Assembly: GCA_014706295.1 (NCBI GenBank)
Contig: JACSVZ010000006.1
Coordinates: forward strand, 25,230,629 to 25,294,628
DNA length: 64,000 nucleotides
Source of the DNA: Lycocorax pyrrhopterus obiensis
Lineage: Eukaryota; Chordata; Aves; Passeriformes; Paradisaeidae
Direction: 5' to 3'
Position 1 is the stretch's first letter. Each line of letters begins with the position of its first letter. The notes beneath the pieces were generated by a model that did no database searches, had not been told where the DNA came from, and worked only from the letters and a program-made list of their open reading frames with translations. Of this stretch, positions 49,684 through 60,386 are shown piece by piece. The translations under genes were made by a program, and so were the position numbers.

Positions 49684-52224
49684 TGTGCATCTATGCAGGC
49701 TGCAGGCAGCTCTACTAGGGGCTTCAGTGTTTTACAGGCTTATAAAAATAGGGTGGCTGTTTTTCCTTCACAAGTCATGACAACAAAGTGGCAGTGTAAT
49801 CTCAGGGAGGTGATTTCTCACTCCTACAGAAGCCTGATGTAATACCTGACATTGGCCTTTGGCACAGAGCACCCACTTTCCATCTTTTCTCTTATATTGA
49901 TGAGTCTGATAATACTTTAGTATGTAACCTGGTGCCAGGGAGTTAAAAATTTACTGTACCTCTTCACCTGGAGGCATGTTTGGTGCTGTTCTGCTAGATT
50001 ACTTGGACACACTCCTGCTATGGCTGTCTGTGAGATACTTGTCCATATGTGTGAAGAAGTGTGCTGATAATTCTGCAGGAATTTGTTTCTGGTTAATTTT
50101 AAGATAAATTTAGTTTAAGAACTGAGGGAAAAAAAATCACATCAATGATTCTGGAAAAGAAGGAAGCTCTAAAATCAGAAAGAGAAATAATCATTTAAAT
50201 GGTCCAAAACCAGATCTTCCAAACAACTAGAAATACATATATTAGTTCTTTGGTTTTGATGTTGTCCTCTATGTACTCTAAAAATATGGAAGAAATGGCA
50301 TGAAGTATAGATGGGGGAAAGGAGCATAGATTAGTATTTAAACTAAAATGTAAATGATTTTAAGGAGAACGAAAAGATTCTCAAACAATGGGGACCAGCT
50401 GATTGAATTGCCCTGTGTTGCTTTGAAAATGTAGTTAAAAATTGACAAGCACCTAGGAGCATAATTCTGAGAAAGGAAGAGACATTTAAGCTATTTAAGC
50501 TGTTTCTTTCTTTCAAGTTCTTAAATAATAAATAAAATACAAAATTTATTTTTAAAAATGTACTGTTCCTGAACCCCAAGACATTAATGAAGTCTGCCTG
50601 CTGATTTTGTTTTCCTCTACTCAAAATCCTAACCAAATAAAGAAGGAATAGGGAGATCTTTTACTTAAGGGGATTAGACCTTTTAGTTAGTCCATAATGT
50701 ATAATTTGTTCTGTTGGAAACTGGTGCTAGTAAAGTTGGTACTATCAGGGCATTGGTCATTCAATTTCAACACAGACAGTTGGTCATAAAGCAAATAGCA
50801 TTTTAATATGCACTATAACCGTTTATGTGAATTTCTAGGATTACACGGGTTTTGTGACAGAAAACTCTGATAGGGATGTCACAGTACACAAAACTAGGTT
50901 TTATGTGTCTCGCAATTTAGAATTGCTATATATTTTCTGCGCTGACAGGATACAACTCCCCAATTTTGGCAGACAGTTCTTGTCTCACCACCAGTCCCAT
51001 GGAATGAAGAGGCTGTATTCCACACCATGGGGAGACCTATTTCATGGCAGGTCATTCATGTCAGGTCATCTTATCCATATTTCCTATAAAAGGGAGAAAA
51101 GAGGGACAAAAGAACATATTTTTTCCCTAACCTTCTTTTAGATTAGAATTCATGTGTTCATTAGCTATAATACACTGATTTCACCAAAAAAGAATTGTCT
51201 TCAGTTTGGGAAAAAACTCTAAAAGTCAATTTGGTAAACTTTTCCCATGTATTTTCTGTGAGATTCATTCAATATGGCCTCATTTCCAATTCCTGGTCTC
51301 CTGCCCATCTGCCTTCTATACATACTGTTTGCTCCTTTGTTCTCTTTTGGGGTGAGCTGAAGGGACTTTGTGAGATAAAGTCCACCTGCAGTTCTGGGGA
51401 TAATTTTCTCCTGCGATTTTTTGCAACCAGAGATACAAGCAGGACTGCATCCTGCTATCCCAGTAGGCTTTTATCCTCAGCGTCTCTCACACGCCCTCCA
51501 GCCATACCATGGGACATACAACAGAGACCTGCTGCCCACGCTACTGAAGAGAGAAGATATCATGAGGGCCTGCTGTGCTCTGGGTGGATATCAAGGCTGG
51601 GCATGTGGACAGACTAAGAACTTTCAAAGACAGGAATATTAGAAAATCTGAAATGCTAGCTACAAACATCAAACTCTTCGTTGACAGTGCAACTCTGAAA
51701 GAGAAATGAAACATTCAGTCAGGAGAGCTTTTTTCCCTATCCACAGAAATTTTGTCACTAGAATCATAATTACAAAAATGAGCTCAATATAGCTACTGAA
51801 GTCTTGAAGGAACTGTTATGTTTCTGTGAGCAATAATTACAATTATTGTAGATCTAACTTCAGGGGTTATGATCTTGTCATGTACACAGAATCACTTTAG
51901 CTTTCTACCGGGAGTTGGAGCCTCAAGTAAAAAGTCAATACAGCTCCAGTTCTGTAATTGTAGCTGAACATCTTTCCTCAACATCACTACTGAGCACTGA
52001 TTGTCAGTAAGGCTTTAAGCATTGGTGGAGTTTTCCTAATGATATGACTACTATTTATTTCTGGACAATTTGTGAAAAAAGTGAACTGGATTCCTAGAAA
52101 TTAGGTTCACTAGTATCGATTAATTTAAAGGAAATGGTCTATTCTTGCTGCTGGAATAGCAGCTCCAAAATATCAATCATGAAAAATTCTAAAGGGATGA
52201 GTGATTTAGGCTGCTGAACAAGAT

Positions 52225-52240
52225 AAAAAAAAAAAAAAAA
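52225..52240 (+). repeat. Poly(A) run
   Basis: Sixteen consecutive A followed by GGAAAAAAAGG. No retrotransposed body is visible immediately upstream, so it is taken as a mononucleotide repeat. Confidence 0.85.
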
Positions 52241-52417
52241 GGAAAAAAAGGTCTAATTTTGTTTGTAAGGAAAAAAGGAGACAATGTGGCAGAGTGTTGT
52301 GATCAGAGCTGGGGATGAAGGTGAGAGCCATGACCACTGCGGAAAGGATATTTTGCAGAATTTCAAAAGCAATGACATAGAGTCCAAACCTGATGCAGAA
52401 TAAAGCATGGAACTACC

Positions 52418-52432
52418 AAAAAAAAAAAAAAA
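52418..52432 (+). repeat. Poly(A) run
   Basis: Fifteen consecutive A followed by GAAAGAAAA. An AATAAA word 26 bases earlier (in GCAGAATAAAGC) gives the look of a retrotransposed transcript tail, but the preceding sequence was not recognised as any gene. Confidence 0.7.
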
Positions 52433-53126
52433 GAAAGAAAATTTTTGTTCTACAGAAATATTGCAGCAGTCAATTAAGGCTTAAATATATGTAGGTCAAT
52501 ATGGGAAAAAAAACTCTAAGAAAGAAGGAAGGGCCAACTTGAAAAATAAAAAGTAAAGGGAAGCAAGAACTGGATTCATAAGAGATGTGTAAATTTGTGA
52601 GGATGGAAGTGAAAGCATGAATGTGAGGGGAAAGGAATAATGAGGATTAATATTTACTTTGCAGTCTAAGTGATTGATTAAAGGAAGGAAAAAATACTGA
52701 AAAATATATAGAAATATGTCTTCTGAGGTTCAGTTTCAGAGTTTCTATTTTAATGATTTGAAAAAGTTGGAAAGGTAATCTGAGGCAAGACAATAATATG
52801 AATCCTGATTAAAGGCAAAGCGATGACAGAAGTCAAGTTGAAAAAAGACAGTGGCTGAATACAAAACTCATAATTTTCTGAGCTCGTCCTTCCTCTGCTT
52901 TGCATATACAAAATACAAAACTCGGGCTAACTGCAAGCCCAGGTAGTTTGAGGAGTTTGGTTTATCATTGCTATGAATCTGGAGTATCAGACCAGAAATC
53001 ATCAAAATTATATATTGTTGAGGAATTTTTGCAGGAGAACGGACACTGGGAATGCACAACCCAGCTTTCCCAGCATTGAATCAAGCTGAGTAAAGGATAC
53101 GCTATCTTTGATAACACCACTGAAGA

Positions 53127-53189
53127 AAGAAGAGAAACAACCCAAGGATATGAAATAAGAAGAGAAACAACCCAAGGATATGAAATAAG
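53127..53189 (+). repeat. 30-bp tandem duplication in LTR U3
   Basis: Two exact 30-base units (53127-53156 and 53157-53186), plus three more matching bases, each carrying GAGAAACAACCCAAGGATAT. Identical copies point to a recent duplication or a duplication carried by the source LTR. U3 enhancer duplications are common in retroviral LTRs. Confidence 0.95.
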
Positions 53190-53216
53190 GATGTATTGAC
53201 CACAGCACAACAGAAA

Positions 53217-53310
53217 TATAGTTTAGGAATTGCTGAAACAATAAGGTAGTTCAGCAATATGAAAGAACTATAGTTTAGGAACTGCTGAAACACTAATTCA
53301 GTTCAAACAA
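53217..53310 (+). repeat. Imperfect 52-bp-period duplication in LTR U3
   Basis: ATAGTTTAGGAATTGCTGAAACA (53218 on) recurs as ATAGTTTAGGAACTGCTGAAACA 52 bases later, followed in both copies by an AGTTCA word. The two copies differ at several sites, so this duplication is older than the 30-bp one just upstream. Confidence 0.9.
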
Positions 53311-53382
53311 GATTGATACATTATGCTGAACAGAAAGGATGTGAGAAATTGAAATATGGTGAATAGCTGTCACAGCAAGTGT

Positions 53383-53430
53383 CCAATCAGTACTTTAGAC
53401 GCAACATGCTAACAGTAGCAAGCATCCAAT
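53383..53430 (+). promoter_or_regulatory. Two CCAAT boxes of the ERVK-like LTR
   Basis: CCAAT occurs at 53383-53387 and 53426-53430, each inside (A/G)(T/C)CCAATCA, roughly 105 and 62 bases before the TATA box. This is the usual layout of a polymerase II LTR promoter. Confidence 0.65.
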
Positions 53431-53490
53431 CATTATACTGCTTCTGACCACACGATGTTCGAATCATCACGTATTTAGAACTAAAAATGC

Positions 53491-53498
53491 TATATAAG
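53491..53498 (+). promoter_or_regulatory. TATA box of the ERVK-like LTR
   Basis: TATATAAG sits 61 bases after the second CCAAT box and 17 bases before AATAAA. Transcription would be expected to start about 25-30 bases downstream, which places AATAAA very close to the start, giving the short R region that is common in this LTR class. Confidence 0.7.
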
Positions 53499-53514
53499 TG
53501 TATATTCTTCAAAT

Positions 53515-53520
53515 AATAAA
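53515..53520 (+). terminator. Polyadenylation signal of the ERVK-like LTR
   Basis: AATAAA in the expected place between the TATA box and U5. In the integrated LTR it could polyadenylate plus-strand transcripts that read into it. Confidence 0.65.
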
Positions 53521-53576
53521 TGGCTTCACATGATCATATTGATCGTTGCGTGATGTCCCGTTCTTTCGCCTCCACA

Positions 53577-56500
53577 ATATATATATTAAAACAGTGCATT
53601 TATTTATGTCTAACTAATCAAGAAATAGCATGGCATCGTTGCAGAAGACTTTGGCAACTAGTCAGATTTAGATTATGTTAATGCAGCTTCTGAAAGTGAC
53701 TGTCATAAACAGGGAGACATCATCGTAGGAGAGAGCAAGAAATAAAGCAAGAAAAGGCACAATTCTTTCTGCTGCTGCTGCTCCAGGTGCTGGAGGGAAA
53801 CAAGGCAGACCTGCAATGGATGTCTGCTCCAGCCTCTCTGAGGCTGTTATTGCCCTGTTTTATTTCAGGGATGAGGTTAAGTGGATATGGACTGTGAATA
53901 GAGTGCCTTGGGAAACTTTAAAAAGTGGAAACATACAAATAAAAATAATTATCATTTTTACCATTGAAATAAAAATTATAAGGGTGTGTTCCACCATCTG
54001 GGAACATCTTCTAGCAAATTACCCATGACCACCTACAGCAGATAGTCAGAAAGTCTATTCCTTGCTTCTGTTTTCTTTCTGATTTGGTCCCTGCCAGTAC
54101 CTCTTTCTGGTTTATATATTCTTCAAAAGGCAAAATGAAGGCACTTAAAAATCCTGATACTTCTCCTCCACAGCAGCCATTCAGCTAAGACTGCTGAGAG
54201 AAAGATCAGGACAAAGGGTTGCTTTTTCAGGGGGAGTTCTGCCCTGTAGATGACTGTTTTATATCTATGTTTTTACATCAATACTTTGGTAGTGGTGACA
54301 AAAAGCTACTGATTTGCCTTGGGCATATGACGTAAACCAAAATTATTTGGGAGCGATACTTTCACAGCATGAACTCCTCAGAGCACAGAGCACATTAAGG
54401 GCTGTGTTTCATTGACATTCCATTAGTGCCAACAGAAGCTGTACTTGTAACTCCCTGTGTAATTCGAGAAACTTCAGTAAAAACTGCAAAAAAACCTGTC
54501 ACCTTCCTGGTTTTTAAGAAATCTTTTATGCAACTCAGAGTTTACTTCACAATTTTGCTAAAAATCTATGGGGTTATTTTACTGTAAACAAAATTGAAAA
54601 GGCCAATTTTCTTCTGACTAAGCTTGATTAACTTTTTGTCTCTACCCTAGTAAAATTGATTTCCTGTACGGAAAGATTTAACAAATTATATTAATTTAAA
54701 TACACTCAAAGCCATGATGTTTATTAACGATACAGCAAATGTGCCTCTCAGCTTGCAAGATGTAACTACTTAATCTTGCAGTTCTCTGCTGGACTGCATG
54801 CCAAAAGCAAATACATGCTCCATGAATTCTATAAAATGTATAATAGCTACTTCCCATTACTCATTATGACTGTAGCTAATGTCAAAACACAAGTTTAGAG
54901 GCATTTGTAGTAAGATGCAGAAATCCTGGTGAGAAGTGGATATGAGCTACAGCCTGTGCCTAGAAGGTAACAGCACAGCTGACAGCAGCGAGGGGATAAT
55001 CATGGGCTGGCACAGGTTTCAGCTGGGGACCTCTTCCTTCCCAGAATTTCTCTCCTTTCCAAATTTCTGTGAGAAAATTGGCCCAGGCTCCTCTTACCCT
55101 TTGCAGATACTTGAAATAGTAAGAACTGCTGAAAGGGGGGGATTTGCCTGAGTGAAGCAAGGAGGGATGAACATTTTCCTTGTGCCAGAGCAACAACCTT
55201 TGTGACTTGGAGAAGAAGTTATTGGTGTTTGAGCTGAAGAGCTGAAAAATGGAAAAGATGCTTTTATTACAGGATGGGGTTGCACTCTTTCCACTTGTGG
55301 CCACAAAAAAAATTATCAAACTAATGTTTATGCCCTAGTACTATTAGACACTTGACATTGCCATCTTGGAGAGAATATTTAGGATTAAATAGCTCATTTT
55401 TTGATTGTTTAACGCCTTGAACAATTTCACTGTGTGTTCTTTTTTGGGGGTGGAGGGGGCCTTTTTCTTTTTGAAAGGATGGCTAGGGCTTGCAAAGTGA
55501 AACCTGAACAGCATATGTCTTAATTGGCTAAAGAGATTACAGTTTCTCATGCAGAGGAATGATTACCTGACTAGGAAAAAAAAACAAAAATAGGAAAAAA
55601 TGAAAGAATGAAATATAATGGAAATTTCTATTAATGCTCAGCCAAAGCAGGACCAATGACTATAACTTGACTCAGTGATACTTCCGTTTGTTCTCTCATT
55701 TTAGTACAATTCAGTCTAATGGGATTTCAATACTGCCTATTTGTGAGGTCGAAACTGTAAGCTTTCCTTTATCTGGGAAAACTGACATTTTTCATTTTCT
55801 TGTTGAAATAGCGGTTTGAAGCTATACTGTAGGTAATAAAGGGCTTCTGTACTCTTTTCCAAAGACAGCCAGAGCCCACTACCCTAGGGAGTGACCTCTA
55901 TGTTGACTTCTTAAAGTATTTTGTTATCCTGAAATACAACTTGCTGTGTAGGAATGGCAGTTTCTGTTACAATTTTGTCAGAATCTTGTCAGTTTCACAC
56001 TTCTACTGCTTCTGCTTGCTACTGCTGCTAAAAAAATATTAAAAAGTAGGTGAAATGTCGTAAGTTTCACACTCAGAGAAGGAGGGACAAAGCCTTGTCT
56101 CTGGATTTGTAAATGCTCACACAGAAACAACAACATATCTTGAATGCTTCCATTGCAGAGGCTTTGCTTCTGGTCTGACAGAGTCAGAAACTGAATCACG
56201 CTGTACATGAACATTTTTCACCCAGTGAAAATACAGAGAGTTCACCAAACTCAGGAGTGACTGTGATTTCATTGATTAAGGAAGATTAGCTCACCATAGA
56301 AACTGCTGTTTAAGGCAGAGCTGTACAATGCACACCTGGAGATAGGTACTGCTACTGATTAACCATGCTTAGGTGAGAGATCATGAGTGAAAGGATTCTC
56401 TGTTGAGTAAATGGCCTTTCAGGAAACATTTAGATGAGAGCAATGAGGTCTTGTGGAACCTCTACAATGCACTTGGTTCTAGAAGGATTTGAGAAGCAAT

Positions 56501-59500
56501 CCTGAATGCAGCTGTAATATTGCTTATGTAATGCTCAAATTTAGATCATCTCAATAACTTCAATTACCACTGTTTATATTTCATTGGTGGTCAGAGCCCC
56601 TGGTTGCAGATCACAGCTGCAGTGGGATAAAATGATAGAAGCCAGGGCTAATTTTACATAGATGTAGCACAGGGTATCAAAGGGAGTAGGCTGACTAACA
56701 ACCTGCTTTCCTAGAGCATGAAATGCACTGCTCTGGCCTTCAGACCCTGATGTTGAGACAGCTCTACTACTGCTTCCAACGGAGAGGTCAAGTTGGAAGT
56801 GACCATCCTGTATTTCATGAAAGTAAAAGGCTGGATCTATCTAAGTAGAGTATGGATGAATGGAGAGTTAAAAATACATATTCATCTGCACCAAACATGA
56901 AAACTTTGTGATATCAGAATTCCTTGAATTCTCACTTGCCATTCCAAGCCACTCTGTCCTCACTTGCTGGCATGAAAAATTCTGTTTCCGACACAAAGAC
57001 ATCATAAGCTTTATCTTACGCCAATATACACAAAACTGTGACAGAATATACCTTTTACATGATACAGCTGCCCCTTCCAACCTCAGGAACTCAGGACATG
57101 ATACTGAATAAATATAATCATACCCCACAATGCTTTTCATTAAACCATACTTCTAGCTTTTTCTTGTCTGTGAAGTCCTTTGATTTTAATCACATTATTA
57201 TTTTATTTTTCCTCTTTATGAGAAAAAATAGAGAATCAAGAACAATATTCTTTAAAGAAAAGGAACCTGTAATAAGGCTTATGATTCAAGTAATTTATTT
57301 GTTTTATTATATATGAATAACTGTCACTAAAAGAATACTCGTGGAAAAAAACAAAAGCTAATTTGTTTTCACAGCCCACAACTTCTATTCAGTAGGTTTT
57401 CATTTCATCTATATACATACATACTTACATATTTATATATATATACATATATACATACATATATTTTTATATATATATATATATTCTGCACTATAAGGAC
57501 ACACTGAGTTTAGCCACGTGGTTCAAGAGCTAAAATGGAAAGAAATGAGAGCTAGGAAAAGAAAAGGAAAAAAGGAAATAAAGAGGAACTTCATGTGCGA
57601 TATTGCAATGACTTTCCCAAATTTATTTGTGCAAGCCTTTGCTTCCAAATTGCAGATTAAGCAAGCATTCAGTGATGAGAGAAGAGAGTGACAGTTTTTA
57701 TATGAAGAAAAAGAGTGCAGATTAAAAAAGAAAGTGTGTTCATCCGTATGTGAAACCAATTTGTATGCTCCTATCCATACTCTGTAGAAAAAGGCATTTT
57801 GATGAATCCATGCACGAAGCTGCTCCCATTTGGCACATGTACACGAAGGTTTAAACTTCACACTAACCTGTTCCTGCAGAGAACAGTCTGGTACTCAACA
57901 CTGATACTTATCTCTAAATGTACACTCTTTACTCAATAAAAAAAAAATTCTGCCATTTCTGGTCATACTAAGGGTTTATTCTGGAGCACTACTGTTTGTG
58001 TCAACTATCAAGAATACTGCAGTTATTTATCTCAATATTAATTATCTGCACAACTATTAGCACTGTAGTTTGTAAGAAAAAAAACCCTAACAATGTTTCG
58101 AGTCCCACCAAAACATAACTTTTTGAGTTTACAGCTGAGGCAATTCAGGAAATTCTGTGATAGTAACAGGTTATTAACCCCATTTCAATTTTAAAAATCA
58201 GCATTCCTTCACCAAACCCTCTGCCTCTGGAAGTAGCAGCTGAACAGACCCAGAAAGTTCATGGAAGTCGAAAAAGGTCAGGCAGAGACATATTTTTGTA
58301 ATATGTGAATATTTAGTCATGGGAACAATGTAGGGAGAAGAAATTCTGATTCCACACAGGAGCTGTGCCCCTGTGGTGAAGAAGTATGCACAGATGTAGG
58401 ATGGCCATATGCTCCTTTTTGAGCAGGGATCATAAACCTCAGAGCCTGTGTATCCTGTTGGTTTTTGCAGTGGGAACTGCTGTATGAAGCTGTTCTGGCT
58501 CTGTGCATGTATGGGGAGGAACTGTGCATTCTTGGACAGTATTCATGTATAACTTTGCAGCAGCTGTTAAGACAAAGTCTGTGTGGTGTCCTTTGGGAAT
58601 ACATACTCTGGAAAAATGTCACCTAGTTTTGAAGAAGTGCATCAAGAAGTGCTATTGGCAAAAATGCACACAGGTATTATTTTAGGTCTTTGTTTTTAAT
58701 TTTTTTTTAATATAAAAGAGTTATTTTCAGAGTCTTTGCAAAGACTTGATACTATACCTCTAACAGGTGAACTGCAAAACCAAAGTACTTCCAAGGTTTC
58801 AGCTCTAGAAAAGAATATTTAAACAAAGAATTTGTGAAGGGGCTTGAGTGATCTCGTGGTTAGATCTCTCCTGAGCAGATTGTTAACCAAGAGATACGCA
58901 GTCAAAATTGCACAGGGATGGAGAATAAATTCCCATATGAGATACTCCATTTTATATTCATGTGCACAACTGGTATTTGCACAGTACTCTGTTCATTTAA
59001 ATTTTAATACCACACTGTAAATTCTATCATTAATATTAAACCTGGTGTTAATATTAATGATCTGCTGCTTTCAAAAAGTGCTGCACCAAAAACACTCTAG
59101 CAATAGCACCTTCCATCACTCTAAAAGAGGGAATGATGTGAGGGTTTCAAATACAAAATGACTCTTACTTTAAACCTGAATTATGAGTTTCTGCATGCAG
59201 ACAAAGTGCAGTGTCAATGATGGGCAACCAACAAGTCAAAATTTGTTAGGCTCTGAAGATTTTCAATAAGAATCACAAATATTAATTTACTAATAGAAAT
59301 TGCAAATATTGGTAATTATTTTATGAAAGGACTAAGATTTTATTTCAGGATACTGTAACAATTGTTTTTGCTGAGTCTGGACTTTTAAACTTATGAAATG
59401 CTTTATATTCCTCATGACAAAATTGCTAAATTTGGTGATCTAATTTTGCTCCATGAAAAATTCCTGTTATACATTAAGTTATGTTAATTACTCAATATGT

Positions 59501-60306
59501 TGCTGACATGCCTAGGACGTGCCTACATGGAGAACTCCACCTCTTCTGAGCTCCAAAGAGGCTATTCAAGTGTCTTGCATACACAAACACATACACACAC
59601 AAATCTCCAAGTGTTTGGTTTAACACTTTTAGTGCTTCCTCTCATTTTCATTGCTAAATTTGTCCTTGGAGACCCGGAGAGTCACAGAGTAAACTGTTTC
59701 TAAACATATATTGATAAAAGTTTTCCTGCTGTGAGCCTTACCCATCAGTCCTCTGAATTCAGTGGAAGCTGTATAAGAAGATTTAATGGGAAGATGCTTC
59801 ATATATTCTGTATAGTCAAGTTCACTTTAATTGGCATGGGATTTTGCTAAAGCTAACCCTTGAAAATCCCTGAGAAAAATGACAAATGAAATTACTTTCA
59901 GATTTACTTTGCAGATTTAAGACATCTGGTGTTGTGATGCATCAGCTCGTTTTTATAACACCATAGAGAAAATTTTCTCAATATTATACAACATTATAAG
60001 CATTGTTAAGACAGATTTAGTTAAAAATAGATATCTGTAAGATATTCAGGAATACAAGTAGAAAGTTACAGAGAGAAACGTGACCTTGGCTGTACAAATT
60101 AATACAAACATGAATCCATATGGAATGCACTAGGATGGTTTTTCTATGGTCATATGACACACTAACAGGACATTACAAACCAGGAAATGGATAATTAATT
60201 TTTCATTAAGGAGATGGAAACACTGCATTTTACACCAGTCTTTTTCTTTTCAGCTAATGCACAGACTTAAAAAATATTATAAACGAGTAGTTAGCAGTCA
60301 ACTGTG
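53577..60306. other. Unassigned AT-rich non-coding sequence
   Basis: No gene is supported. Frames of up to 119 codons (minus strand, 54960-55319) lack domains and overlap open frames on the other strand. A TA/CATA microsatellite lies at 57409-57485 and a short CA-rich run at about 59579-59603. The segment 54905-55150 is more complex than its surroundings but not diagnostic. Confidence 0.65.
57409..57485. repeat. (TA)n / (CATA)n microsatellite
   Basis: About 77 bases of ATAC, ATAT and TATATATA words with few interruptions. A compound short tandem repeat likely to vary in length between individuals. Confidence 0.9.
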
Positions 60307-60386
60307 CAGGGGGCCAGGAGCTGGACTTGATGATCCTGATGGGTCCCTTCCAACTCAGCATATTCCATGATTCTATGATTCTATAG
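60307..60386 (+). mobile_element. CR1 LINE, 3'-terminal stub
   Basis: About 80 bases of the CR1 3' end on the plus strand: GGAGCTGGACTTGATGATCC, GGGTCCCTTCCAACTCAGC, then about three copies of the terminal octamer (TTCCATGA, TTCTATGA, TTCTATAG). A well-preserved example of the CR1 terminus, heavily 5'-truncated. Confidence 0.95.

Larger units (their letters stand above)
48551..53015. other. Unassigned AT-rich non-coding sequence
   Basis: No gene is supported. The region holds a perfect 11-bp inverted repeat (49657-49683), two A runs (52225-52240 and 52418-52432), and two overlapping open frames in different phases at 51195-51642 that are discussed under findings. No recognised mobile element before the LTR at 53016. 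Confidence 0.6.
53016..53576 (+). mobile_element. Solo LTR, ERVK-like endogenous retrovirus, with target-site duplication
   Basis: A 561-base element with canonical retroviral LTR structure. It begins TGTTGAGG and ends CCTCCACA, an 8-base terminal inverted repeat with one mismatch. It is flanked by ATATAT at 53010-53015 and again at 53577-53582, a 6-base duplication typical of ERVK-type (betaretrovirus-like) integrations, though the AT-rich target lowers its weight. Two CCAAT boxes (53383-53387, 53426-53430), a TATA box TATATAAG (53491-53498) and AATAAA (53515-53520) follow in the right order. About 56 bases of U5-like sequence then lead to the CA end. No coding region flanks it, so it is a solo LTR. 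U3 carries two tandem duplications. The ERVK label is inferred from duplication length and layout. Confidence 0.88.

Noticed and set aside
52381..52432. Processed pseudogene tail (AATAAA then A15)
   Set aside because: The upstream sequence is not recognisable as any transcript and no target-site duplication was seen.
53127..53189. Possible CRISPR-like direct repeat of 30 bp
   Set aside because: Only two units, adjacent without spacers, inside an LTR in a vertebrate-type genome.
53008..53293. Minus-strand frames with repeated residues, resembling a repeat protein
   Set aside because: They are antisense reads of the tandem duplications in the U3 of the ERVK-like LTR.
53452..53466. GTTCGAATC word resembling a tRNA T-loop or a polymerase III B box
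   Set aside because: No A box or cloverleaf could be placed around it, and it lies in the U3 of the LTR.
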